Below are positions 8,646-16,077 of a stretch of 26,397 nucleotides of DNA, piece after piece (position 1 is the first letter of the stretch; each line of letters begins with the position of its first letter). Under the pieces are notes generated by a model. The model was not told the origin of the DNA. It saw only the letters and a program-made list of their open reading frames with translations, and ran no database searches. Source of the stretch: a virus; the IMG/VR virus record IMGVR_UViG_3300030012_002724, positions 1 to 26,397 of that record; one strand, given 5' to 3'. Made by a program: the position numbers and the translations under genes.

Positions 8646-10892
8646 TTATGTTAACAATTCACTTACTGTTCCTTTATTAGTATACCTTGCAAAGTTAAGC
8701 TTTATTTTTGATTCTTTTTTTTGCGGTAAATACATATGTTTTTGATTTGCCATAATAGCCAAACCTGAACTTATGGTGGCATCATATTGAGTTCTATTAC
8801 TTATATCAAATTTAGCCCAATCTTCTAATGTCCTGGTAAACAACATAGAACCCATTGTATCACTTTCTCTAAACTGACCTTCAAAATCTAAACCTACGTT
8901 TTTCTCTATATAAGATTCTATTGCTGCCGCATGAGACTGTTTGACATCTTCCGAAGAGTTTGGTATACCACCTAGCTCCTTTTCACTTTTAGATAATTTA
9001 TTAAGATGTTTATCGGGTCTGTTCATACAAAAACCCCTATAACCTCTATTTTTAAAATGATACAACAGTCTAGGTTTGTTGTTTTCTATAAGAATAGGCA
9101 TGCTGTAAAAAACACAAGCCATCAAAACCTCTTCAAAAAATATCTCTGCTGTTTGAGGTCTAGCTATGTATTCTAGAAAAAACTCATTACTGGGCGCATC
9201 CTCCATGCTAAATTTTGTTAAACCATGTAAAGCACCATTTGAACCTCTTCCTCCAACAGTTCCAGATATATCATATGAATCACACCCAAACGCACCAATA
9301 TGTTCGTTCATTGGAAATTTACCATTTCTTCTATCAAGAACTTTATTTTGAAGTGATTTTGGAGGAATCCAGCTCACTTGAAACCTACCACTTTTATCAG
9401 GTCTAAATATAACCTTACTGTCTTTTATACCATTGTCCCAGTAAAAACTACCTCTAGTTATATGATGTTGCATTATCAAAGAATCATTGTAGTCTATTTG
9501 TTGATATATTTTTGTTAAATTAAACAAAGAACCTTTACTCTCATCTCTGAACGCATGAGACTCAGAACGTGGAAACTGTCTGTAATATTCATTCAAAGCA
9601 TCAGCGTCAGATTTTAATGATTCTACTTCAGCTTTCCAATAATCGACAGCCCCGTTGTATATCCATTCATTATCAACTCCTTTAACTTTGTCATGAGGTT
9701 TATTTAAAACTGGTTGACCGTATATGTCAATAAAACCTTCCATGTTCCATTCCATAGGTATAAATAAACTATATAAACCACTTTTTGTTTGACCATTAGC
9801 ATTTCTAGACTTTACATTAGAATCTTCATATAGTTTTTTAAAGTTATTGCCACCTTTATCTAAAGCATTTGAAGTTGAACCCATCAAACACTTGCCAATT
9901 ATTTTACTACCTAATCTCAAACAGGTTTTAGTGACTCTCCAGTTGTTTAAAATGTTATTTGGTTTTATCCATTTTCCACTTTCGTCATGCACTAATAGTA
10001 AAAGTTTTTCCCCATCATAAGAGTTATCATCTGTGTTTTTCCAATCTATCGTAGTATCTAACCCTGTTAGTTCATCATCAAATATTTCGTGCATATTTTT
10101 TTTGGTAATTTTTGAAGCGGGAACTCTAAAAGCTAGCTCTGTTTTTGGTTTGTCCATACCATCTTGTATTGGTTTAAAAAAGAATGGAAGTCGGTTTGCT
10201 ATTGGAACAACTTTGTCTGTAAACATTTTTTTTGAATCAGCTCCTGTTTTAGATAGTATCCCAACTCTAGAATCTTTAGCTAATGTTCCTGTGTTAACAC
10301 ACTCTGATGAACCCATAAAAGAAAAACCAGACCTTCTTATTTTTAAATATATCATTCCAAAACTTCTGGTATCAGCTTTACATGCTTCCCAAAATATGTA
10401 AAATAACCTATTTGCTTCACGATAATCTGGGTATCCCACATCTATAGTAGACCATTGTAAATACATGTAATGAGCTCCTGTAATATATGTGGGTCTCCCA
10501 TTATTCATAAACCAGTAGCCTAATTCTCTATTATCGAATTCTTCTTCTATATACCCCACCCATTTTTGCTTGAACAATGAAGGCATTTCGTTCCATTGAA
10601 ATATAGACTGAATTTTGCCTAAATCTTTAGGTAAATCTTTTCTTTGCCAATATTGTTCTTTTTTGTTTACACTGCGTGCATAGCATTTTTTTGGTGTGGG
10701 TGGTAGAGCTATGATTAAATTAGATATAGAAATTATATTACCTATCTGCCCTGTTTTTGATATATTGATAAATTCATATTTGCTGTTATATCCATACTCC
10801 CAAGTTTTAGCTTTGTTTTTTCTAGTTAAAACTGAGGATGGTATATAACCTGAAAGTTTTCTATAAATACTATTTTGACCTTCGTTCTGCAA
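8646..10892 (-). CDS. terL: Terminase large subunit (packaging ATPase and nuclease)
   Basis: 748 residues. ATPase motor first: a variant Walker A at about 184-192 (KIRRSGFSF), Walker B at about 297-304 (LLLLVHDE, ending D303-E304), and a motif III-like MGSTSN near 337-342. Nuclease domain in the C-terminal part, with a likely metal-binding aspartate in GAFGCDSYDISG (about 533-544). The protein cuts and pumps phage DNA into the prohead through the portal, whose gene follows immediately. The start overlaps the small upstream gene by 23 bases, supporting translational coupling. The Walker A lacks the canonical GKT/S and has an RRSGFS core, as in several large terminases of this phage type. Longer than typical 450-650-residue terminases because of an extended N-terminus. 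Confidence 0.85.
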   Translation of the reverse strand: MQNEGQNSIYRKLSGYIPSSVLTRKNKAKTWEYGYNSKYEFINISKTGQIGNIISISNLIIALPPTPKKCYARSVNKKEQYWQRKDLPKDLGKIQSIFQWNEMPSLFKQKWVGYIEEEFDNRELGYWFMNNGRPTYITGAHYMYLQWSTIDVGYPDYREANRLFYIFWEACKADTRSFGMIYLKIRRSGFSFMGSSECVNTGTLAKDSRVGILSKTGADSKKMFTDKVVPIANRLPFFFKPIQDGMDKPKTELAFRVPASKITKKNMHEIFDDELTGLDTTIDWKNTDDNSYDGEKLLLLVHDESGKWIKPNNILNNWRVTKTCLRLGSKIIGKCLMGSTSNALDKGGNNFKKLYEDSNVKSRNANGQTKSGLYSLFIPMEWNMEGFIDIYGQPVLNKPHDKVKGVDNEWIYNGAVDYWKAEVESLKSDADALNEYYRQFPRSESHAFRDESKGSLFNLTKIYQQIDYNDSLIMQHHITRGSFYWDNGIKDSKVIFRPDKSGRFQVSWIPPKSLQNKVLDRRNGKFPMNEHIGAFGCDSYDISGTVGGRGSNGALHGLTKFSMEDAPSNEFFLEYIARPQTAEIFFEEVLMACVFYSMPILIENNKPRLLYHFKNRGYRGFCMNRPDKHLNKLSKSEKELGGIPNSSEDVKQSHAAAIESYIEKNVGLDFEGQFRESDTMGSMLFTRTLEDWAKFDISNRTQYDATISSGLAIMANQKHMYLPQKKESKIKLNFARYTNKGTVSELLT

Positions 10893-11145
10893 ATCCTTGT
10901 TTTGTTTCTATGTTATTATCTAAAACGCTGTTTATATTTTCCTCCTCAACATCTATTTTATTTAGTATATCGAATGCATCAAATATTGCCAGCTTTTTTG
11001 TAGCCGCTGCATTTTTTAATCTGTCAGCAGCTAGTTCATCTTCGGGGTCTGGTTTTATAATATCTTCACGTGCTACCTTAATAAGCTGTTCAACAGCTTT
11101 TCTTCCAGCTTCAATTATTTTTTTCTTTAAATCTTCTGATTTCAT
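10870..11145 (-). CDS. Putative terminase small subunit
   Basis: 91 residues, almost all helical: EDLKKKIIEAGRKAVEQLIK, then AADRLKNAAATKKLAIFDAF, with a variable acidic tail. It overlaps the large terminase gene by 23 bases and the upstream gene by 4 bases. Size, charge pattern and place directly before terL suit a DNA-recognising small terminase subunit, but no helix-turn-helix stands out, so the call rests mainly on context. Alternative: a small packaging accessory protein. Confidence 0.5.
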   Translation of the reverse strand: MKSEDLKKKIIEAGRKAVEQLIKVAREDIIKPDPEDELAADRLKNAAATKKLAIFDAFDILNKIDVEEENINSVLDNNIETKQGFAERRSK

Positions 11146-11705
11146 AGTTTCACAGTTATATGATTATCAAACATTCTATATAATTTTTCACCATCTACAG
11201 TAAACTCATATTCAGACTCAGGTTTGAAACATATCTTATCTCCTTGTTTTAATCCTTTTCCTTTTAGATATTTATTTAAATATTTTAATTCACCCATCAA
11301 AGGTTCTTCAGCAAAAGGTTTAAATATATAAGATTCTGTAGCTTTTATTGGTTTTACAAAACAATACTTGTCATGAGCAAACCATTTATTTTTTCTTTTG
11401 TATAAAAAAAACTGGTCATTGTCAACAAAAAAGAGGTCATCCATAAAATAACTTCTTCCGCTTTTTTGATTTCCTTTCATGTCATTATAAAATTTAAAAA
11501 CATTATGATGAACCAATAAGATATCTCCCGCAACAATGTCTCCTTTATAATTTAACGGTGTTGATACAACTACTGCCTCTCTGTTAGAAGCTAAGTGATT
11601 TTCTTCAGATGTGTTGGTTATTAAATCTACATTTTCTACCTCTTTACTGTTTGTATACCTTTTACCATGTAAAGGTTTGACGATAAAATAAAAAGGTGAC
11701 CTCAT
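11142..11705 (-). CDS. GroES-fold protein candidate, extended co-chaperonin-like
   Basis: 187 residues. Two stretches read like a co-chaperonin barrel: near 59-72 YKGDIVAGDILLVHHNVFK, comparable to the V-GD-V-F strand pair of GroES, and the last 33 residues, GDKICFKPESEYEFTVDGEK then LYRMFDNHITVKL, comparable to the GroES end (GD-V, DGE, E-DI-AV). An insert of about 80 residues (FYNDMKG to EEPLMGELKY) separates them. The N-terminus (FYFIVKPLHGKRYTNSK) fits the first GroES strand. The gene overlaps its neighbours by 1 and 4 bases in the packaging operon, far from the groEL/groES operon. T4 gp31 is a precedent for a divergent phage co-chaperonin used in capsid folding. Fold is inferred by eye; function is a hypothesis. 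Confidence 0.5.
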   Translation of the reverse strand: MRSPFYFIVKPLHGKRYTNSKEVENVDLITNTSEENHLASNREAVVVSTPLNYKGDIVAGDILLVHHNVFKFYNDMKGNQKSGRSYFMDDLFFVDNDQFFLYKRKNKWFAHDKYCFVKPIKATESYIFKPFAEEPLMGELKYLNKYLKGKGLKQGDKICFKPESEYEFTVDGEKLYRMFDNHITVKL

Positions 11706-11929
11706 TAAAAGTTTATATTATATTCTAATGACACTGGCATTGTGTGATTGTATTCTTTCCATAAAAATATTTCATTACCCTTTTTTATCCAAATCTGTAG
11801 AGTATCTGATTCTTTATTATGTTTTATCAAATGTATTGTATGTGAGCCGCCTAGTATTTCTTGTCCTACAAAATAATGAATAGCTCCTGATTTATAATCA
11901 GGGCCAATAGAAAGTTTTCTTATATCCAT
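11705..11929 (-). CDS. Small conserved phage protein, function unknown
   Basis: 74 residues: MDIRKLSIGPDYKSGAIHYF, then strands VGQEILGGSHTIHLIKHNKE and LQIWIKKGNEIFLWKEYNH. Likely a small mostly-beta protein; no cysteine, membrane or catalytic motif. It is the first gene of the packaging operon, preceded by an exact TAnnTTTG box, and its stop overlaps the start of the GroES-fold candidate by one base. I recall similar leading small proteins in marine Bacteroidota phage contigs, without known function. Confidence 0.55.
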   Translation of the reverse strand: MDIRKLSIGPDYKSGAIHYFVGQEILGGSHTIHLIKHNKESDTLQIWIKKGNEIFLWKEYNHTMPVSLEYNINF

Positions 11930-11949
11930 TATGTTAAATTAAATTATAA

Positions 11950-11957
11950 CAAAGATA
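11950..11957 (-). promoter_or_regulatory. Bacteroidota -7 box TATCTTTG for the packaging operon
   Basis: Minus strand TATCTTTG, exact match, 20 bases before the ATG at 11929, directly after the stop of the small basic protein gene. Predicted to drive the 74-residue gene, GroES-like gene, terS-like gene, terL and portal. Confidence 0.65.
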
Positions 11958-11965
11958 GGAATAAT

Positions 11966-12100
11966 TTAACGGCCTTGTTTGCGATATTTTTTCTTGTATA
12001 GTTTTGAAGACTTTAATCTAGATGTTTTACTTTTTGCATGAACACCTGGTCTCTTTTTTTTATTTCTACCACGAAAAACAAAAGCTACACTTTTAGCCAT
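11966..12100 (-). CDS. Small highly basic phage protein
   Basis: 44 residues, not reported by length-limited ORF finders. It reads MAKSVAFVFRGRNKKKRPGV and then HAKSKTSRLKSSKLYKKKYR, ending KQGR. Nearly half the residues are Lys or Arg. I recall close look-alikes (RPGVHAK, SKLYKKKY, GQGR core) as a recurring small protein in marine phages. Its start overlaps the end of the holin-like gene by 8 bases and it is the last gene before the packaging promoter. A nucleic-acid-binding or internal head role is plausible but not shown. Confidence 0.65.
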   Translation of the reverse strand: MAKSVAFVFRGRNKKKRPGVHAKSKTSRLKSSKLYKKKYRKQGR

Positions 12101-12578
12101 TTTTGTTCATCATTTGTGTTTTATGTTTTGAGCCCATGGAGCTTCCAAAGTAATATCCAATAACTTGAGTAAAAGCTGCAACAACTGCTCCAAAACCCAT
12201 ATCAAATAATCTTTGCGATTCTTTAGGTATTTCCCAAAGCCCTATTGCTCCTGCTACTACCGCAACAAAAGATAATGTTATACCCCATCCAACAGTTTTA
12301 AAAAGGATGTCATTTGAGCCAGCTTGTATTGCAGCCATCTCTCTTTGTCTTGCTGAAGCTCTATCTTGTACTTCTGCTTCGTAAGCTTCGAGAATCATCT
12401 CTTGTGCTTTTATTTTATCTTCAACTGGAGCATCTGCATTTTTGATAGAAGATATAACTTCTTCTACAGACATCTCACCCTGTATCAAAGACCCTAATGT
12501 TGGATTAACCAAACCTACTGCACCTTTTAATATTTTACCTACTGTTGTTTGCCCAAACTTTTTCCTTGGTTTACTCAT
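12093..12578 (-). CDS. Holin-like membrane protein (3-TM GTA holin family type)
   Basis: 161 residues. A basic N-terminus is followed by an amphipathic region (about 10-30), a charged helix with the run EVQDRASARQREMAAIQAGS (about 69-88), and two clear membrane segments at about 96-115 (VGWGITLSFVAVVAGAIGLW) and 126-146 (MGFGAVVAAFTQVIGYYFGS). The charged helix plus two C-terminal TMs is what I associate with the holin family of gene-transfer agents and marine phages. It overlaps the endolysin gene by 4 bases, which fits a holin that releases it. It could also be an anchoring membrane protein. Confidence 0.65.
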   Translation of the reverse strand: MSKPRKKFGQTTVGKILKGAVGLVNPTLGSLIQGEMSVEEVISSIKNADAPVEDKIKAQEMILEAYEAEVQDRASARQREMAAIQAGSNDILFKTVGWGITLSFVAVVAGAIGLWEIPKESQRLFDMGFGAVVAAFTQVIGYYFGSSMGSKHKTQMMNKNG

Positions 12579-13036
12579 ATTAAAATATATTTAGATTTAC
12601 CATTTTCTTTTATGGCTTTCAACAGCCTGCCTCTGTTACCATCTAAAGAATCAAAACTAACGTGCACCCAAGCTGGGTTATTGTCATTTCCAAACTCCCA
12701 AATCATTTGGTCAAAATTTAAATTATTTTTTATATAGTGAAACATTTCTGCGTTTGTTTTATATCCAAATGTATCATCTATATCTATCGCTCTGCCTTCA
12801 CAATGTTGTGAACGCTTACTCCCACCTATAGCTCTATTTAATTTAGGGCATCTGTAAAAAGAATTTATTTTGATTGGGCCTCCTACCCATAATCGTAAAG
12901 GTTCAAATATATTGTGTGCTACACCTGTCATGTTCGTTAAGGAAACCTCATCTGGTGTATTGTCTATATTTAATCGTAAAGCGGTGTTGGATTTTATAGC
13001 TTCTTTGTACGAAATATGTTTACTTATTTTTTCCAT
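12575..13036 (-). CDS. Endolysin, peptidase M15A family
   Basis: 153 residues, typical for a single-domain M15A peptidase. The zinc site is visible: SQHCEGRAID gives H78 and D85 in the H-x6-D pattern, and WVHVSF gives H125. The stretch INSFYRCPKLNRAIGG before it is the usual substrate-side strand. Such enzymes cut peptide cross-links of the cell wall, here for release of progeny. No signal peptide, so export needs a holin: the holin-like gene overlaps its 3' end by 4 bases and a one-TM protein overlaps its start by 17 bases. The start at 13036 is kept because the first residues (MEKISKHISYKEA) fit the family. Confidence 0.85.
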   Translation of the reverse strand: MEKISKHISYKEAIKSNTALRLNIDNTPDEVSLTNMTGVAHNIFEPLRLWVGGPIKINSFYRCPKLNRAIGGSKRSQHCEGRAIDIDDTFGYKTNAEMFHYIKNNLNFDQMIWEFGNDNNPAWVHVSFDSLDGNRGRLLKAIKENGKSKYILI

Positions 13037-13175
13037 TCATTATATACCATTTATGCAATGTATATCCAATAGAAACTAAAAGTAATATAATTTTTAACAA
13101 AACATCAATTTGTGTCATAGATATTCCTAGAACAATTCCATTAATACTTAATATTTTTATATCACTAATTGACAT
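13020..13175 (-). CDS. Small one-TM protein of the lysis cassette
   Basis: 51 residues, below usual ORF cut-offs. It opens MSISDIKILSINGIVLGISM and has one membrane segment VLLKIILLLVSIGYTLHKW followed by a short basic tail. It overlaps the endolysin start by 17 bases and is the first gene after a TAnnTTTG promoter. Proteins with this start and LKIILLLVSIGYT core recur next to lysis genes in marine phages as I remember them. It may be a pinholin, antiholin or a tail-attached membrane protein; sequence cannot decide. Confidence 0.65.
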   Translation of the reverse strand: MSISDIKILSINGIVLGISMTQIDVLLKIILLLVSIGYTLHKWYIMNGKNK

Positions 13176-13246
13176 TAGGTTTTATAATTATATATTCAAC
13201 TTGGAGTTCGGTTAGTGTAGTGTTGGTTTGATAGTAATCCATTCAG

Positions 13247-13254
13247 CAAAGATA
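13247..13254 (-). promoter_or_regulatory. Bacteroidota -7 box TATCTTTG for the lysis cassette
   Basis: Minus strand TATCTTTG, exact match, 71 bases before the ATG at 13175. It sits just past the end of the adhesin gene at 13272, with no clear hairpin between. It leaves a long untranslated leader of about 65 bases compared with about 10-20 at the other promoters. Confidence 0.55.
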
Positions 13255-13271
13255 AGTAATTATTTTTTTAT

Positions 13272-14195
13272 TTATGTGATGCCGTATTTTCCCTTTTGTG
13301 CGTCATACTTAGCATCTAGTTCACTTGCTGTAAAAACGGTGTCGTAAGCTCTTATCTCTCCTAAATAACCATAACCACCGTATGGGCCACCATTGTCATT
13401 TAGTAAATTGATATCAGTGTCTGTGGTGTATTGTGGTGAAACAGTAGTTGAAATAGAATTGTTATAATTGGTTTTACCAGGCTGATATCTGTTTATACTC
13501 CATTGATTATTAGGAAAGTCATAACAACCAACAACCATAAACCAATCATTAGTAGTAACACTTCCAACATAATTGGCAGCTACATCTGCATTTCCTGATG
13601 AATCATAAACATAAAAATTGAAACCTTGTATGCTTGGGTTATAATATCTGAAAGACGCTTGTGTATTACCGCTACTGTTGTTTCCATATAAAATAGCATT
13701 TAAGCCATTTACACCTGAAGGTATAGAAGTCATTCTCATCCAAAGTAAATATGTTAATGTCTTTCCTGATTTTAAACTTAATGCTCCTCCATGTGTAGCG
13801 ATAGGTATTTGAAAATAATCAGCTCTACTTGATAAATTTAAATAAGTTGCGCCATTTACAGTTCCTGTAGAAGGAACAGGAGTAACTATTGTTGCATCAT
13901 AATTATTACTAGTTAAATCAAACCAAGTGTTTCCGCTGCCAGTCCAAGAGTTAGGGTTATTAGCATCCAACCATAGTATTTGATTTGGCTCTAATGGCAC
14001 TATGGACTCATCATCTATTTGAAACCAATTTGCACCATCATAATACTCAACTCTATTGTCATCAGTATTATATCTCCATTCTCCTGCAACTGCTGAAGAT
14101 GGTCTTGAATTTGTATCTCCACTAGGTAAACGTAATGCATCTGTTAAACTGTTTAGCTCAAAAAGCTTCGGGTTTGTTATTTTTGTTAATCCCAT
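13272..14195 (-). CDS. Tail fibre/adhesin with LamG-like (concanavalin A-like) domain
   Basis: 307 residues. An N-terminal part of about 70 residues has the phage fibre motif GEWRYNTDDNRVEYYDGANW. From about residue 76 a LamG/ConA-like beta sandwich begins: WLDANNPNSWTGSGNTWFDL is the signature start of such domains in marine phage and bacterial proteins, followed by repeated strands (KTLTYLLWMRMTSIPSGVNG, TNDWFMVVGCYDFPNNQWSI) and a closing YGGYGYLGEIRAYDTVFTAS. These domains bind glycans, so a role in recognising the host surface is likely. The gene follows the glycine-rich adhesin gene by 2 bases. The same N-terminal motif recurs in the neighbouring adhesins. Confidence 0.7.
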   Translation of the reverse strand: MGLTKITNPKLFELNSLTDALRLPSGDTNSRPSSAVAGEWRYNTDDNRVEYYDGANWFQIDDESIVPLEPNQILWLDANNPNSWTGSGNTWFDLTSNNYDATIVTPVPSTGTVNGATYLNLSSRADYFQIPIATHGGALSLKSGKTLTYLLWMRMTSIPSGVNGLNAILYGNNSSGNTQASFRYYNPSIQGFNFYVYDSSGNADVAANYVGSVTTNDWFMVVGCYDFPNNQWSINRYQPGKTNYNNSISTTVSPQYTTDTDINLLNDNGGPYGGYGYLGEIRAYDTVFTASELDAKYDAQKGKYGIT

Positions 14196-14197
14196 AA

Positions 14198-15367
14198 TTA
14201 TACTGTATATGTTCCGCTATCTTTAAATATAAAGATTCGAAAATTATTATTATCACTAGCCAAAAAACTTTCAACAGTTCCTGAACTAGCTGCTGTCCCT
14301 TTATTTGATTCTAATACTCTTATAATAACAACACCTTTTCCTCCTGACCCTCTGTTAGAAAGACCTGTAACTGTGTTATTAGAACCACCAGAACCGCCCC
14401 CAGAATAATCTATTCCGTTATTTCCTACAATGGGAGAAGCACCTCCTACTCCATCACCTCCACCGCCTTTTCCGCCAGGGGCGTTAAATGTAGCAGAAAA
14501 ATTATTTTCAGAGCCACCTCCTCCACCTCCACCAAAATATACATTGCCGCCATCTACTAGAGAGGCTGAAATGTAAGTTGATACGTCCGAAGTGCTTAAA
14601 ATTGTAGAAACAATACCGTCTCCTCCAGCTCCACCATATCCAGCACTGTTTTGAGTGGGACTACCAGCTGTACCAGCGCCTCCGCCACCAGCACCAACAT
14701 AAAAGCAACACGGGGAATTAACTCCAGAAGTAGCGCCACCATTATTACCGTGACCTGTTAAATTACCTTCACTACCATTTTGATTTGTTTGCGTAGATGT
14801 GCCTTGTCCTGAATCTGAGCCTCCAATGCCATAACCACCATTACCACCACCAGAACCACCGTTGCCTGTGGATTGACCACTGTTATTAGCACCACCACCG
14901 CCTCCACCATCTGCGGTATATGTAGTTCCTCCGCTAATAGCAAGGACTGTATCATCCCCATTAACACCTACAGTTGCATAAGTCTGAGAACCATTCCCAG
15001 AGCCTCCATTGCCTACTGTTATGGCAATCTGTGTGCCTTTGTCAATTGTTAAGCTTCCTGTTAGAATGCCTCCAGCTCCACCTCCGCCTCCTCCAGCGCT
15101 TGTTCCTGTTCCACCGCCGCCTCCTGCCATCAATACTTCAAAAGTTGCTTGAGGTGTGATATTTACAAAATTCTTCCAACTAGAACCGTTATAGTGTTGC
15201 ATTGTGCTGCTTGCTCCTTCGGAAGTTTGATTAGTATCGTTTCGAATCATCCCTTGAACAGCGTTTTCGCCACTAGGAAATGCTGTACCGCTAGGCATTT
15301 TTAATCCTTTTGTATTTCCTGTCGAATTTAAATCGACCATTTCGCCACGTACTTTATTCAGAGCCAT
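14198..15367 (-). CDS. Glycine-rich tail adhesin 1
   Basis: 389 residues. Residues 1-70 form an attachment part with a fibre motif (MIRNDTNQTSEG, then MQHYNGSSWKNFVNI). From about residue 75 the chain is packed with Gly tracts (AGGGGGTGTSAGGGGGGAGG and similar) separated by short variable segments, ending KGVVIIRVLES. Such Gly tracts form polyglycine-II helices in the Salmonella phage S16 adhesin gp38, where the loops between them bind the host receptor. The C-terminal VVIIR strand repeats in the paralogue at 16078. It overlaps the 240-residue gene upstream by 14 bases. Role as receptor-binding tip is inferred from this architecture. Confidence 0.7.
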   Translation of the reverse strand: MALNKVRGEMVDLNSTGNTKGLKMPSGTAFPSGENAVQGMIRNDTNQTSEGASSTMQHYNGSSWKNFVNITPQATFEVLMAGGGGGTGTSAGGGGGGAGGILTGSLTIDKGTQIAITVGNGGSGNGSQTYATVGVNGDDTVLAISGGTTYTADGGGGGGANNSGQSTGNGGSGGGNGGYGIGGSDSGQGTSTQTNQNGSEGNLTGHGNNGGATSGVNSPCCFYVGAGGGGAGTAGSPTQNSAGYGGAGGDGIVSTILSTSDVSTYISASLVDGGNVYFGGGGGGGSENNFSATFNAPGGKGGGGDGVGGASPIVGNNGIDYSGGGSGGSNNTVTGLSNRGSGGKGVVIIRVLESNKGTAASSGTVESFLASDNNNFRIFIFKDSGTYTV

Positions 15368-16076
15368 GTTTATCTTCTTTAATTTTCCAATTTACATTAT
15401 TTTCATCCCAAACATACATAGATATTGGGTTTTCTGCATTTAAAGATTCTTCATCAGGACACTTTACAGGAGCATACCAACCTTCTTTTAATTCATTATT
15501 GTTAATATAATCACCATTCCATGATGGTTTTTTTGTATCGTGTATCCAACTTTTAAAAGGTTTATTAGGATAATCTACCCATTCTAAAGTTTTTTCATTC
15601 CAAAACGCTTCACCAGTAAAGGGTTCTGGAGCTTCCCACTCGCAGGTGTCTTCGTTTAATATCCAACTAGCATAAGGTTGTTCACCATAAAATGCATCTC
15701 TAACAGGGTCGTATAAATGTCCTATACCTGCGTAATTTTTTCTAAAAGGAGTGCCTCCAAACTTATGAACGCCTGCTCTTGTATTATATGAAGTTCTTTT
15801 ACAACCTCCATATACACCCTCCCAATATTCTGTGTTATCTTTTCCTTCAAAATCTTCTTTGTTTTTAGGTGTATATTCATCTACTCCTGTTATAACTCCT
15901 GTTACTCTACATATTGAATTTTTTATGTTTTCACATAATGATGTTATTTGTTCATCTATTTCATCTGTAGACTCCATATTTGCTTCTAAAAGGTCTTTTT
16001 CATATCTAAGCTCATCTATCTTAGCCCTTTCGTTTTTAGTAAACTCTATATTGGATATTCTTGCGTAGTGTGCCAT
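15354..16076 (-). CDS. Conserved marine-phage protein with Trp-rich repeats
   Basis: 240 residues. The first 60 are helical and charged (MAHYARISNIEFTKNERAKI; DLLEANMESTDEIDEQI). Then GGTPFRKNYAGIGHLYDPVR leads to a motif very common in marine phage proteins (DAFYGEQPYASWILNEDTCE). The rest repeats a Trp pattern, W-x(5-8)-W with acidic or Asn residues before it (LNEDTCEWEAP, FWNEKTLEWVDYP, VWDENNVNWKIKE). No known enzyme motif. It lies between two glycine-rich adhesins, so I take it as a fibre-associated or fibre-assembly protein. Function unknown. Confidence 0.6.
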   Translation of the reverse strand: MAHYARISNIEFTKNERAKIDELRYEKDLLEANMESTDEIDEQITSLCENIKNSICRVTGVITGVDEYTPKNKEDFEGKDNTEYWEGVYGGCKRTSYNTRAGVHKFGGTPFRKNYAGIGHLYDPVRDAFYGEQPYASWILNEDTCEWEAPEPFTGEAFWNEKTLEWVDYPNKPFKSWIHDTKKPSWNGDYINNNELKEGWYAPVKCPDEESLNAENPISMYVWDENNVNWKIKEDKHGSE

Positions 16077-16077
16077 A

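Noticed and set aside
9166-9406. Plus-strand frames within terL and portal genes
   Set aside because: Antisense shadows without motifs, opposite to strongly supported genes.
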